The notes beneath the pieces were generated by a model, which was given only the letters and a program-made list of their open reading frames with translations, had not been told where the DNA came from and did no database searches. A stretch of 31,481 bases of DNA from Owenia fusiformis (Eukaryota; Annelida; Polychaeta; Sabellida; Oweniidae), in the NCBI GenBank assembly GCA_903813345.2, contig CAIIXF020000009.1, positions 30,633,259 to 30,664,739 of the forward strand, in the 5' to 3' direction. A program made the position numbers and the translations under genes. The stretch's first letter is position 1. Every line of letters starts with the position of its first letter. Below, one piece after another: positions 21,421 through 31,481 of this stretch.

Positions 21421-22532
21421 TTTAGAAATGGCACAATATCGACGAAATGTTTTGAAATGCTTATTTAAAGGTACATATGCAAAATGATGTACCGAATGCA
21501 TTTCTATTTCTATTATTTACAATAATACATCCAATGGCCTGTATTTGAAAAAAATCTAAAATTTATTTTTCAACTCAAATCACACTGTTATACCACTGAA
21601 TCAAAAATCGATAAGATATTTGTGACTTTTGATCTAAGAATAAAAAGCTTTACATTGTTGAGATGATAATAAAGGAATACACCTTCCAGGTATATTGTAT
21701 CTGATGAGTTATTGGGTGCAATAGCTCTTTGAGAGTTTACCTCGTACAACCATATCGTTATCATGGTTTCACTTTAAATACACTGCATTATAACCGTACC
21801 ATTTTACCTTCGTTGCCAAAGTGAGCTACATTTTATACTGGCGTATCCAGGGGCATGAGGGGGGCGTGAGAAATACACACGATTCAAAAGGGAAATAACC
21901 CTTGGCCTTACACTGATCCTACTGTGCCCGTAGCGTACAATGTATTATACAAAATGTAATGTCAGTCTTTTTAACTCTTTTGGAATTTTGCATAATAATA
22001 GACAGACTTGAAAAATATATAAATGGCCTTGTATCTTGGGTTTATGGTTATATTATAGTTTATCGATATATTTATAATGTCAATGCAGAACGCTATAAAT
22101 TGATGTAGTATTCTTAGCAGAACAAATCCTACTTTGTTTTTGAATAATCTAGGTTGCATCTTGTAATTAAATATGATCGAATATATTTATCATCTCTGTT
22201 ATCACACATTCCATCGGTTTCCCCTTGCTGTACACTCGGTCATTTCTCTTTTTCTTTTTTTCTTATTCAAAATGATCACTTATATGAGGAGTCACGTCAT
22301 GCGACTGATTTACTTTTAGGTAATAGCGAAACTAAATTAACCCTCGTGTTTATCTACTATCAAGAATATATTGGTGAAATAAAAACTGGAAAAATTGACA
22401 ACTTTGAATTTTTCGAATTCTACATAGCTCGATCAAGTGAATTTTGTTGTATTTCGTGGAATACCTGCGTCACTTCACGAGAAATTTAATTTCCCATTAC
22501 CCTCTGAAGAACGAACATTTTTGATTGTAACA
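21421..22532. other. Intronic sequence, no gene supported
   Basis: AT-rich sequence. A GC-rich patch near 21838-21870 (GGCGTATCCAGGGGCATGAG) looks like the end of a decayed transposon but has no partner that I can find. The open frame at 22154-22489 lacks an ATG start, is Phe/Ile-rich and is not convincing. Confidence 0.35.
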
Positions 22533-22992
22533 GGGGTGTATTCTGATTGAATAGCGTGAAAGGTGAGGCAAAAATTTGGCTTAGTTTCACGGTTTCTATT
22601 AAAAATGTCAGCATTTTGTGGGAAGTATACAATTAGATATCATGTCGAAGTTAATCCAATGGGTCATTGTACAAATTTGATCTGATGAAATTCTCAATCT
22701 AAGATTCGGATAGTAAATCGAGTATGCTATGTGTACAATGTTGATATATCTTCCTCGAATGATAATTTTTCAATTCATTTTATTTTGATAAAGCAAGAGG
22801 ACATAATATTGTACCGATGACTTATCTGCATGTTCACGGTCATTTTCCAGTTTGATTTTGTGGACTTAAAAACTCATATTGGGTATTCATATCTGTAGAT
22901 AATACCTAAAAAGGAAATTGTGTAAATAGTTTCAATTTCAAATTCAAAATTGGCCGTTAACTCCGCTCCGCTCGCAAATGAGAATACGCACT
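22533..22992. mobile_element. Possible ~460-bp MITE with degenerate terminal inverted repeats
   Basis: The left end, GGGGTGTATTCTGATT (22533-22548), resembles the reverse complement of the right end, AATGAGAATACGCACT (22977-22992), which reads AGTGCGTATTCTCATT. The next bases are also similar (AGCG, then A/G-rich). The right end continues with CCGCTCCGCTCGC, an abrupt GC-rich word. There is no ORF between, and the target-site duplication is not clear. Confidence 0.35.
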
Positions 22993-24120
22993 AAGTTTTC
23001 TTCAGGCAGCATCGCCTACATACATGAGGGCGATAACTCAATCGTGTATTTAGCATCATTTGGAAACTTAATCAATTCATAGATGGCACCACGTTATGGC
23101 CGATGGTTACGAGTAAATGTTGGGAGATCACTACAGCCGTGTGCTGTCCTATGTCTGGATAAGCGGATGCATCTATGATATTCCAAATTTGTTAATTGCT
23201 TCTTTTTATTTATTAGCATGGTATAACTAAATACATCATGCAATTAATCAAATGATTTGGGTTAAATAGTTGTTTATCGTGGCAACATAGGCTACCAATG
23301 CAGGTAAGGAACCAATCCCACCAACTCACAGCTGAACAAGTAATGCACTTTCGGTACATTCGTAACAGGTATTCATCGTGAAGTATTGCTTTACGTAAAA
23401 GTGTCCTTTATGATTCAGTATGTACAATACACGGTATATTGAAATGAAACGATACAGATTTTTAACTGATACATTAGTCTTGTGGTGTGATTACTTCCCC
23501 ATTTCGTCTATCCTACTTCATGTTTCCAATTCAGTGAATATAATACGATCAATTGTTGAAAACTAGCCATGAGATCATTGACAAATTGAAATGACATTTT
23601 CTTGAGAGCACTTTATTAGCGGTGCGTTCGAACAAGGTCGGTCTAACCCAGAATGACTAAACCTTGTCCAAAATCAGATCCATTTTTGCATTCCTGTTAA
23701 TCATATATTCTTATAAGAATGCGAAACGAAGTCCATGGAAGAAAGTAAATGCAAAATAACATAGATTTTCCAATCTGAGGTTTAAGATATTCTGGTTATC
23801 CCGATCTGCAAATGTAAATTGTCTAGTCTGAACCTTGAATAGGATAATCTTTATATATTTCCTTGCCCTTCTGCTTTTCGATCAATTGGAAATTGCAATA
23901 TCGCAACCATGTCGTTTTCGACCTCTAACCAATAAAGTGAAAAGCATATCTATTTTTGGCCAAAATGGTAGGGAAAACCGTTTCACTGATCACGTTCTTA
24001 ATACTAAGTTTTAATACTAAACGTCCAATGTCATATTCCTAACTCGGGAGATCGACACGTAAATTGACCTGCTTCTGCCACTAACAACAAAAAGAGATTG
24101 GTTTTGTGGTGAGAATGATG
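22993..24120. other. Intronic or intergenic sequence, no feature seen
   Basis: AT-rich, with stops in all frames. No repeats, RNA genes or splice-bounded open frames were found. Confidence 0.4.
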
Positions 24121-24336
24121 TTATTTTGACAACCCAGTCTTTCTAAGCACTCCTGGGTTACCCTTTGCGTTCGTTCGACTTCGCTTCTTAAGAGAGCTTC
24201 TTCTAGACTTTGCGAGCAGGGTATCCTGGGTCGGTTGCTTCATTTTGTACATCGTTTGAGCAAGATCATTCCCCGTTCGTGCAGTACAACAGCACCTTAT
24301 AACAAAAATGGACTGGTTTTCGGTGAAATGAAGCAT
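24121..24336 (-). CDS. Weak candidate ORF with Lys/Arg-rich C-terminus
   Basis: A minus-strand frame of about 71 codons ends in TAA at 24123-24121. Its last third is strongly basic (AKSRRSSLKKRSRTNAKGN) and the local GC content is higher than around it. There is no recognised domain, and I see no partner exon. It might be the 3' end of a terminal exon, a transposon remnant, or chance. The overlapping + strand frame at 24235-24435 is a shadow. Confidence 0.2.
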   Translation of the reverse strand: MLHFTENQSIFVIRCCCTARTGNDLAQTMYKMKQPTQDTLLAKSRRSSLKKRSRTNAKGNPGVLRKTGLSK

Positions 24337-24339
24337 TCC

Positions 24340-25379
24340 GATAAGTTACCTTATTTTCTTTATCCCTCCTTTCTTCAGTCGCTTGTTATAGAATTCCTTA
24401 TTCCTCGCCCTAACCTTGACATACATCTAGGATAATAAAGAGCCAGGGGATTAATGTTTATATGGGGCATATAAATGGTATCAGGTAAATCCACATTGTT
24501 TACTACCTGACTGATATTGAGAAGGTTTGGGTTAACTAGTCCATGATATATTCTGCGATAAGTAAGTGTTTATAGGTGCAATACTCAGTACATTTTCATA
24601 GTCGATGTAAAAGCCATCTTTTATGTGAAGTTCTATCTATTGAGATATATTCTTCTTTGATAACACGGCCTTACAACGCCAAATAAGTCACTTGTTGCAG
24701 TCAGTACAAACTACAAATACTGTTCTGTATCTGTATAGACTAGGCTAAGGAATTTCAAGTTCCCGTGGTTCAGTACCTACTGGGGTTTAGACTTCATAAA
24801 CTGCCGTAGTTATATTTCTAGCCTACCCTGAATATCAATTGAATTTGAAAATAAAATTCAATAAGCCTGTATAACAATTTCAGAAGATGCGATTAAGTTT
24901 GTTCACGAAATATTGATATAATAGGTTGCGAGGTCTGTGTAAAACGACGACATAACGAAGAAAGAGCCCGGGTGCCAAGATGTATCCATTAAACAGTTTC
25001 TTATCATAGATGATTTATTTGTATGGGATCAATTGATAATGTTCATTATGGAGCACTGAGAGTGACATTTCTATTACGACTATCAAATGAAAGTATTCGC
25101 GTAGCAGCTCATTGGAAATTAAAAATGTGCTTCATCAAGACTTTTAAACGAATATCCCTCAGTGGACTCTACAAGCACCGACGCCTGGAAGACGACCATC
25201 TTTGTGGTGTCATAAATCAGACCACTCTCCATTTGGCGTAATAAGCTTAAACTCAATTTGCATAGAAATAGACGTCCGTAGTATTTCCGTCAACGTGGTG
25301 TGAAAACAATCGAGACGAGTAAGGGCAATTTAGAAGGAGACCATTAACATTTATGGGCAATGATTACGAAGTACGAAGG
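24340..25379. other. No supported gene
   Basis: The frame at 25023-25241 (+) is open for 72 codons with a moderately protein-like peptide (FKRISLSGLYKHRRLEDDH), but it has no clear splice sites and no recognised motif. I see nothing else. Confidence 0.35.
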
Positions 25380-26130
25380 GATAAAGAGAAGCCGATTTCG
25401 TTCGGCCGTCCGTTCGTTCGCTTGTGTGTCCGGGCGATATAAGCCTTAAGTGTAGCACCTCTGTTCATGAAAGGATTTTCAATATACTTCTCAATTAAAA
25501 TTGGCCGCCATTTTTCGTTAAATGTAATCTATGATAATTGAAATAAAGGCGGTTTGAAAATTTTCTAAAAATACTTCGAACATTATTATATTAATATCTA
25601 GCATGTCAACCCACATCATAGGCTGTTATTTCACATCAGAGATAAAGAAATGTTTAAGTGCTAACATCGATCAAAACATCACAACGACGTGTGGTATTCG
25701 GAAACTAGCCGGTGAAAATTCGAACAATCGAAGGTGGTAAACAAGAGAGGAAATTATGTCTGTCACCTCCATAGCTCTGTAGTTTTCCCTCCTCTTGCTC
25801 AAGAAGGAATTTTCAAGATGGCAGCTAGCTGAATTTCAAAATGACAGCCATTTTGCATAAAACGTAATCTTTGATAGCTCAGATACTAGTGGACGGATTT
25901 TTTAAAATTTTATATGTTGATTAATAAAGATAGGCTAAAGGAGCTCTGTCCAAGAAGAAATTTTCTAGATAGCAGCTCAATTTCAAAACGGCCGCCTTTT
26001 TCGTAAAAAAACTTTTAAACTCAATCACCAGTGCATGGATTTTGTTAAAATTGTTTGTGATGATATCAAGGAACTAGGGAGCTTTGTTCAAGAAGAAACT
26101 TTCAAAACATGTTTTTATTCGGTCTGATTT
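25380..26130 (+). repeat. Repeat block with recurring 'aagatggcngcc'-like units
   Basis: It begins with a CCGTCCGTTCGTTCG-rich stretch (about 25405-25422). Units containing 'caagaag(g/a)aattttc(a/t)agat(g/a)gcagct' start near 25799 and 25951, with a partial one near 26091; the spacings are about 152 and 140 bp. Each is followed by 'aatttcaaaa(t/c)g(a/g)c(a/c)gcc' and a 'ggattttnttaaaatt' word. A related segment (TTGGCCGCCATTTTTCG) lies near 25501, before copy B of the dispersed repeat. This looks like a composite, internally tandem transposon-derived repeat; such Kozak-like repeats are not genes. Confidence 0.6.
25554..25803 (+). repeat. Dispersed repeat, copy B (partner at 14998-15243)
   Basis: Same orientation and block order as copy A, about 10.5 kb away. 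Here it is embedded in the larger repeat block. Copy A is flanked only by short traces of that block, so the conserved unit is roughly 250 bp. Confidence 0.75.
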
Positions 26131-26461
26131 GCTAGTCCGTGGGGTTGCTGTTTCCTCTTAGTGTAGCACGAGCATCGTGATAAACCATGACATCTCAGTT
26201 CTTCCAAGCCCATGTTTCAGGTGAAACAGAAAGATGCTATGAGTATCAGAATGTAGCATGAGAACTATGCAAATTGTTGTGCAACAAATTAAAGAGAGTC
26301 AATTCTTCCAAATGTTTGAAAAGCAGTTTATCACAAAGTCTCGCTAATCTTTGAGTGAAGGAACACTATGCCTCATCATCAGATCATCACGACCGGCAAT
26401 CTCCTTACATTCTTTAACTTTCTTATCTTGTGATCATAACGCCTTTATTGTGTTCTAAACA

Positions 26462-28077
26462 CAGGCCCGTAGCTAGGGGGTTCAAGTATGGTTGGCCTAT
26501 TAGTATAAAGAATGCATGCGTTGTTTACGGGTGTGTAGGCGTTAATTACGCTCGTGTAGATGTAAAATTACGCCCGTGCTGACGAAAAATTACGCCTGTG
26601 TAGGCGTAAATTACGCCCGTGAAGAAGTAAATTCTACGGGCGTTCAGAATACATTTACAGGCGTGAACTTACGGCGTTAAAATTATTAATTACGGGCGTT
26701 AAGACTGTTATTTTACACGCGCTGAGAAACATCTTCACGCCCGTGGAGTTTATTTTTAGCGCCGTAAATTATGAACCAATCAGAACCTTACTTACATGAT
26801 GATTTAATGCATCCTTGCTAAAAGAGCAACTCCGAGATACTTGCGCTAGTAAACAACAATCAGAAGCCTGCTTACATTTTAGTGTGTTGCATTGAGGTCC
26901 TTAAATATTCGTTCAAGATTGAACTAGATTTAACCAAAGAAGTATTCATTTTTTAGAGCAAATTATATTAAAAGGCAAATTGAAGAGACATGTACTGTGT
27001 TGGCAGTTATCAACACCCATTGTAGAAACGACAAAATTGCAGAGTATTTTGAGAAGGTATGCATGTTTGGTTTCTAAATACGATGATTTTTGGATAATTC
27101 TCCAATCTAGGCGTCGGCTTCAGAGGTAGGCTAGGTAGGGACTTATTAAGCTCACACGCATTGCAGCTAACAGTCTCATTATACAGTCAGATCGCTAATG
27201 TATCCCTCTAAAGGATGTGTCCAGATACTAGAATTATAGTATCTGATCAACTGCAAATTGACTCTAGACTATATCCTGCAGATCTGGCATTTTTTGAAAA
27301 TGTACTGAAAATGTCAAATGAGCCTATATACCTAGTATACCTAGCCAACATATGTTCAAATTTGGTGTTAGGGAGATGTGTACTTTTTGGAATCTTTATG
27401 CAGCCGTCTTTATATGTCACATGTTATTTCCAGGAATACATAACTCATTTAATATACGATGTAAATCTTTCACATTTGCACAAATAGTGCACCGAGATAC
27501 CCAGAAAAGAAATAATATTTCATATGCCTCCAATTGCAACAGTTGTTCCTGGCACAATCATGAGTATGTTATTAACTTGCACAAGGATCTTGGAGTTGTA
27601 CTTTTAGCTATAATGCATCGTATCATCATGTAAGCAAGATGCTGATTGGTTCATAATTCACGGCGCTAAAATGAACTCGACGGGCGTGAAGATGTTTCTC
27701 AGCGCGTGTAAAATAACAGTCTTAACGCCCGTAATTAATAATTTTAACGCCGTAAGTTCACGCATGTAAATGTATTCTGAACGCCCGTAGAATTTACTTC
27801 TTCACGGGCGTAATTTACGCCTACACAGGCGTAATTTTTCGTCAGCACGGGCGTAATTTTACATCTACACGAGCGTAATTAACGCCTACACACCCGTAAA
27901 CAACGCATGCATTCTTTATACTAATAGGCCAACCATAGTAATTAACGCCTACACACCCGTAAACAACGCATGCATTCTTTATACTAATAGGCCAACCATA
28001 CAGGAGTTGCGGGCGAACTCTCCCTTGCCAAAATGTAGAGACAATGAACCCCGCTTGGAAAAGCGGCTACGGGCCTG
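26462..28077. mobile_element. 1.6-kb foldback DNA element with long inverted arms
   Basis: The ends are a perfect 12-bp inverted repeat, CAGGCCCGTAGC (26462-26473) against GCTACGGGCCTG (28066-28077). ACA flanks both sides, a possible 3-bp target-site duplication. Inside lie long inverted arms: 26487 to about 26860, and about 27575 to 28000. The outer 290 bp of the arms are nearly identical; I counted only a few mismatches. The arms carry many copies of the octamer ACGCCCGT/ACGGGCGT and variants. The right subterminal flank has a small hairpin, CCGCTT-GGAA-AAGCGG (28052-28067). The central ~700 bp hold only weak ORFs (27215-27487, 27352-27633), with no transposase motif. It is therefore probably a non-autonomous class II or foldback element, recently active judging by arm identity. 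Superfamily not determined. Confidence 0.85.
27875..28000. repeat. Perfect 63-bp tandem duplication in the right arm
   Basis: 27875-27937 and 27938-28000 appear identical over 63 bp (each starts GTAATTAACGCCTACACACC and ends GGCCAACCATA). The left arm has one copy of this segment. The extra copy makes the arms unequal and must be younger than the arm pair. Confidence 0.9.
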
Positions 28078-28080
28078 ACA

Positions 28081-30290
28081 CATACCTCAAATAACATTAC
28101 ACTTGCCTTAAGGCACCAAGAAAAGTATAAATTCATTTTCGTCAAAATATGATAAAGACTTCATTATTACATGTTTTGTTCATATTGCTCTTGCCACTAG
28201 TTCTTTAATTATGAGACTTGTTCTCTGAGAATATTAGGCTTGGAAGCCTCCAAAACTCTACAACAAAAGGGAATCGGGAATCGGGAGCAGGCGTAGACCT
28301 GGACTTCATGCAATACTTGTTCGAGAGAGAATAGAAAATTGCTAACGCATGGGTTTGGAGAAAAAGTTGTGTCTTAGAAAAAGAACACGAGTGACATGTT
28401 GGATTCATCTAATTACTTGTATTTGAGAGAGTCAATACTGGGAAAGGTTGAAACAGAGTCTTGATGAGAGAGCTATGTTTAAGAAAAACAATGTGGGTGT
28501 CATATGGGAATGGTATAGGACGTGTATAGATCATTGTATGAGCGCGACAAAGGTTTTAATTAGGTATTTGAATTGAGTGCATTTCCTTTCGACGTAATTA
28601 TCTACAACTCAACCCAATTACCATGAACTAATCACATGTTTATCTTGTAAAAATCAAAGATGTACATGTAGCAAATGTACCTGTGAGAGATCTCTCTAAA
28701 GAATACTTATTCGCTGGTTTTATTACCTTATAATGTGCAGCAATGCCATTAAAATGTCAGTATAGTGGAACTCTGATCATTTTTAATGTCTTTATCATCT
28801 CTCTGATTGTGAATAATACCATCACTGAAATGTATATTGCTTAAACAATTCCCAGTAACAAATTATCATTGGCCAATGGGGAGTTATATTCCTGATGCCA
28901 TCCCGTTATGTGTAGTTAATAACTACTAGTTATGCAAGACCTAAAACTAAAACTACTGAGTAAACCTATTTTTTAATTCAGGCATGACTTAGCTTAGCCC
29001 GTCTATAAAAATCTAGATATTTCAACGTACATTTACCTTTTCGTGCATTATTTGAGACGCCTCATATGTCTTCGGACGAGTTTTGAGGAAGGACCAAATC
29101 TCCAATTTGTGCATAAAATCATATTTTCACAACCCTATGTCTAAGTTGTGAGTAATCGCAAAGAAGGTCGCAGTAAAGATGAAAATGAAAATTCTCTCCC
29201 TGATACTTGGCTCAGTGACGTATGGTATCTTTCGATTTTTTCAATTTTACAATTTTCAATTTTTTCAATTAGATATATTTTCAAACAAAGTCTAATTATA
29301 ATTTGAATATTTCTCGGTTTTAATGTTACTTCTGTCCACAGTGATACATCATGTAAAAGGAATAAATAAAACCACGAACTTTTGATAACAAGTCGGTTCT
29401 TTCGATTATTGATTCAAATGAGTGTGCACGTATCATTTATCTTATACATGACAGTAAATTGATAAGTTTGTTTGGCTGTTCGATGATGGCCGCCCAGAAC
29501 ATGCAATTATATCCATGGAGGCCGTACTCAAAGAATAAACGACGGCGTTTTTCTTCACCTTCTTAATGGGTTTTAGTAATAATATCAAGAATTTAGTAAG
29601 AAATCGAGGCTTGGTGCTAGTGCAGCGTAGGTAGATAGAAAAGACGTGTTTTTGAACTGGTTTCTTGTTCCACTGAAAGTCGATGTAGCAAATATTCTGT
29701 AAATCAAGGTTAGGAATGAATTCATGCCAGGAAACAAGTGTTTTGTGGATTAGAGCTTGAGAAGTATGCTCCGAAAATGGGCACGCCAAAGAACACTTGA
29801 AGATTAAAAGCAGATACATGTATAATTGACCTACTTTACATGGAAAATAAACGTTATAAAAACTTTTAAGTATCGACTTATCTGAAGGAATTCCATTAAA
29901 TCTTGGAATGAAAGGAAGTTTATTGCATTAAACATTTCGGGCAGTGGAGGTGGGATGTGAAACCCATTTGAAGCTTCCTCCGGGTTGATATGATGTGGAT
30001 TAAGCTGTCACTCTGCAAGCTTACTGCAGTGAGCGTTAATACACTAGGAATCGAGATACAAGAAAGTCCTGACTATTTGATAAAGGAAAAAACCATTTGT
30101 TCCTTTTATTTGAGTCAAAAAATAGAAAAACACCATTGTAAAATGTAATTTTTGAAATGAGATACTTTATTTCAGATAGACAATTTGTAAATTAAATAGC
30201 AACATTTATTTTATATTTGTAAATCAGTGTTAATACTTTAAGTTATTGCTTCCAATATATGCTAAAAATGTATCAAAAAGGTGAATCTGT
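28081..30290. other. No supported gene; AT-rich sequence
   Basis: Nothing convincing was found. The minus-strand frame at 29442-29819 (125 codons) is the longest here but has no motif or splice context. An overlapping + strand frame (KFVWLFDDGRPEHAIISMEA, near 29463-29525) is equally protein-like, so neither can be trusted. Low-complexity TTTTCAATTTT repeats occupy about 29237-29275. Confidence 0.35.
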
Positions 30291-30294
30291 TGGT

Positions 30295-31240
30295 TATAGA
30301 ACTCTCTATACAAGAGGTAGTCCTTCAAGTGTAGAAATGTATAAAGAAGACCGAATAATTATCCGTATAGAAATTTCTATACGAAACAAGCTACTCATTC
30401 ATATAGAAATTTCTATATTAGAGAAATGGTTGCCGTTAGGAAATGCTGCCTGTATAGAAATTTCTATAGCAAACTCGATCACTATACGTATAGAAATTTC
30501 TATACGAGGCAAACTAACAATAGAAAAGATGCATACTTGGAAATGGTTACATGTTTCATGTGTATAGAAATTTCTATAGCATACCCTATAACTGTCCGTA
30601 TAGAAATTTCTATACGAGGCAAGTTAACAATGTATATAGAAATATCCATACTGGGGAAATGGCTGCATGGCTGGCTGCATGGCTGGTATTCTCGATTACT
30701 ATTCGTATAGAAATTTCTATACGAGGCAAACTAACAATGTATATAGAAAGATGCATAGTTGGAAATGGTTGAACGTATCATGTGTATAGAAATTTCTATA
30801 GGATACCCTATAACTGTCCGTATAGAAATTTCTATACGAGGCAAACTAACAATGTATATAGAAAGACGCATACTTGGAAATGATTGAATGTATCATGTGT
30901 ATAGAAATTTCTATAGCATACCCTATAACTGTCCGTATAGAAATTTCTATACGAGGCAAGCTAACAATGTGTATTAAAAATATCCATACTAGGAAAATGG
31001 CTGCCCGTATGAAAAATTCTATAGCATATCCGATAACTGAAGCAAAGAAATTTCTATACGAGGCAAGTTAACAATGTTTATAGAAATATCTATACTAGAG
31101 GAATGACTGCCTGTATAGACATTTCTATAGCATACCCTACAATTGTCCGTATATAATTTTTTATATGAGGCAAGTTAACAATATATATAGAAATATACGA
31201 GGCAAACTAACAATGTATTTAGAAATATGTATACTACGGA
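30295..31240. repeat. Palindrome array: TATAGAAATTTCTATA repeated with fixed spacing
   Basis: The perfect 16-bp palindrome TATAGAAATTTCTATA starts at 30366, 30402, 30453, 30489, 30563, 30599, 30706, 30785, 30821, 30900 and 30936, with diverged copies at 30295 and after 31000. Copies mostly pair 36 bp apart and the pair repeats at 107-115 bp (exactly 115 between 30785 and 30900). The second member of each pair sits in a 20-bp palindrome, CGTATAGAAATTTCTATACG, followed by 'aggcaa(a/g)(c/t)taacaatg'. A weaker third half-copy (TATAGAAATATCCATA or similar) follows. Right of about 31000 the palindromes decay while the 'gaggcaa..taacaat' linker persists. Open frames here (IEISI repeats) are translations of the palindrome. 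It is a minisatellite of palindromic units. Confidence 0.9.
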
Positions 31241-31481
31241 AATGGCTGACCTCATGACAAGGCAGCCGGGGTGAAAACAAAAAAGATAACAAGGTATCAA
31301 AGTAAGCAGGTACGATTTCTTTAGCCGGTCTAGTGATCTGTTAATTGTGTCCGTTGCCCATTTTAGTGATAAAGGTGGTGCCATGGTCCCTAGTCTCCCT
31401 ATTAGCCACTGCACTTAGCATGTCTAAAAATCTTTGTGAATAACTGTCACAGACATGTGGACTGAACCCTGCCATGATGAG
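31241..31481. other. No feature seen
   Basis: Short stretch to the window end. The minus-strand frame at 31175-31414 overlaps the end of the palindrome array and is not convincing as a gene. Confidence 0.4.

Noticed and set aside
22154-22489. 111-codon ORF
   Set aside because: It lacks an ATG at its start, is Phe/Ile-rich as expected from AT-rich DNA, and has no motif.
24130-24240. Inverted repeat around TCCTGGGT
   Set aside because: The TCCTGGGT words are direct, not inverted, and the remaining pairing is weak.
25380-26130. Translation start sites at 'aagatggc' motifs
   Set aside because: They recur as part of a non-coding tandem repeat and are followed by stops.
27215-27633. Transposase gene inside the foldback element
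   Set aside because: Two overlapping short frames lack DDE or other transposase motifs, and part of one lies in the inverted arm.
29442-29819. 125-codon minus-strand gene
   Set aside because: No recognised motif and no splice context; the opposite strand is equally protein-like at its left end, so it is likely chance.
30259-31071. Repeat-protein genes (IEISI-containing open frames)
   Set aside because: They are translations of the palindromic minisatellite in several frames, with no start context or splice sites.
30295-31240. CRISPR array
   Set aside because: Repeats are short palindromes with two alternating spacings and conserved linkers, not unique spacers. The context is an animal genome and no cas-like gene is present.

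Overview
The window looks like AT-rich nuclear DNA from an animal, most likely a marine invertebrate. The evidence is spliced coding exons with GT/AG boundaries, introns of 6.6 to 15.9 kb, a decayed non-LTR reverse transcriptase, several foldback (MITE-like) elements, diverged minisatellites, and no dense run of long ORFs. Repeats built around 'aagatggc(c)gcc'-like and 'ggcgggcgtac'-like motifs remind me of mollusc and other invertebrate genomes, but this is an impression, not proof. There is no operon, phage, plasmid or CRISPR locus.

The best gene is on the + strand and is incomplete at its 3' end. A long first coding exon (4546-5078) gives a disordered 177-residue N-terminus with a PPPSY motif. 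A short alternative first exon (14251-14372) gives 40 residues with an RRLS motif. Both end with two bases of a split codon. A shared 103-bp exon (20988-21090) needs exactly one incoming base to stay open, so both join it in frame. The gene would then have two promoters and two alternative N-termini, and would continue to the right beyond what I can find. I could not identify its family.

Region by region: 1-4533 is mostly non-coding, with two weak coding remnants (847-1089 on +, 1398-1559 on -), a diverged ~115-170 bp repeat and a 5S-rRNA-like scrap. 5079-20987 is the long intron. It holds a small foldback MITE (~6321-6492), a tRNA-like SINE relic (~7760-7855), a 66-bp tandem repeat, an unidentified ORF (13358-13732), one copy of a dispersed repeat (14998-15243), a broken reverse transcriptase (16100-16450), tandem duplications and a nested inverted repeat. 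21091-31481 has no convincing exon. It carries a duplicated intron segment, a possible MITE (22533-22992), a tandem and dispersed repeat block (25380-26130), and two striking structures. The first is a 1.6-kb foldback element (26462-28077) with ~370-bp, nearly identical inverted arms studded with ACGCCCGT-like octamers. The second is an array (30295-31240) with eleven exact copies of a 16-bp perfect palindrome in a fixed 36-bp / ~115-bp rhythm.

Most other open frames are chance ORFs or translations of repeats. Apart from the three exons, the reverse transcriptase and the repeats, coding calls here are tentative.
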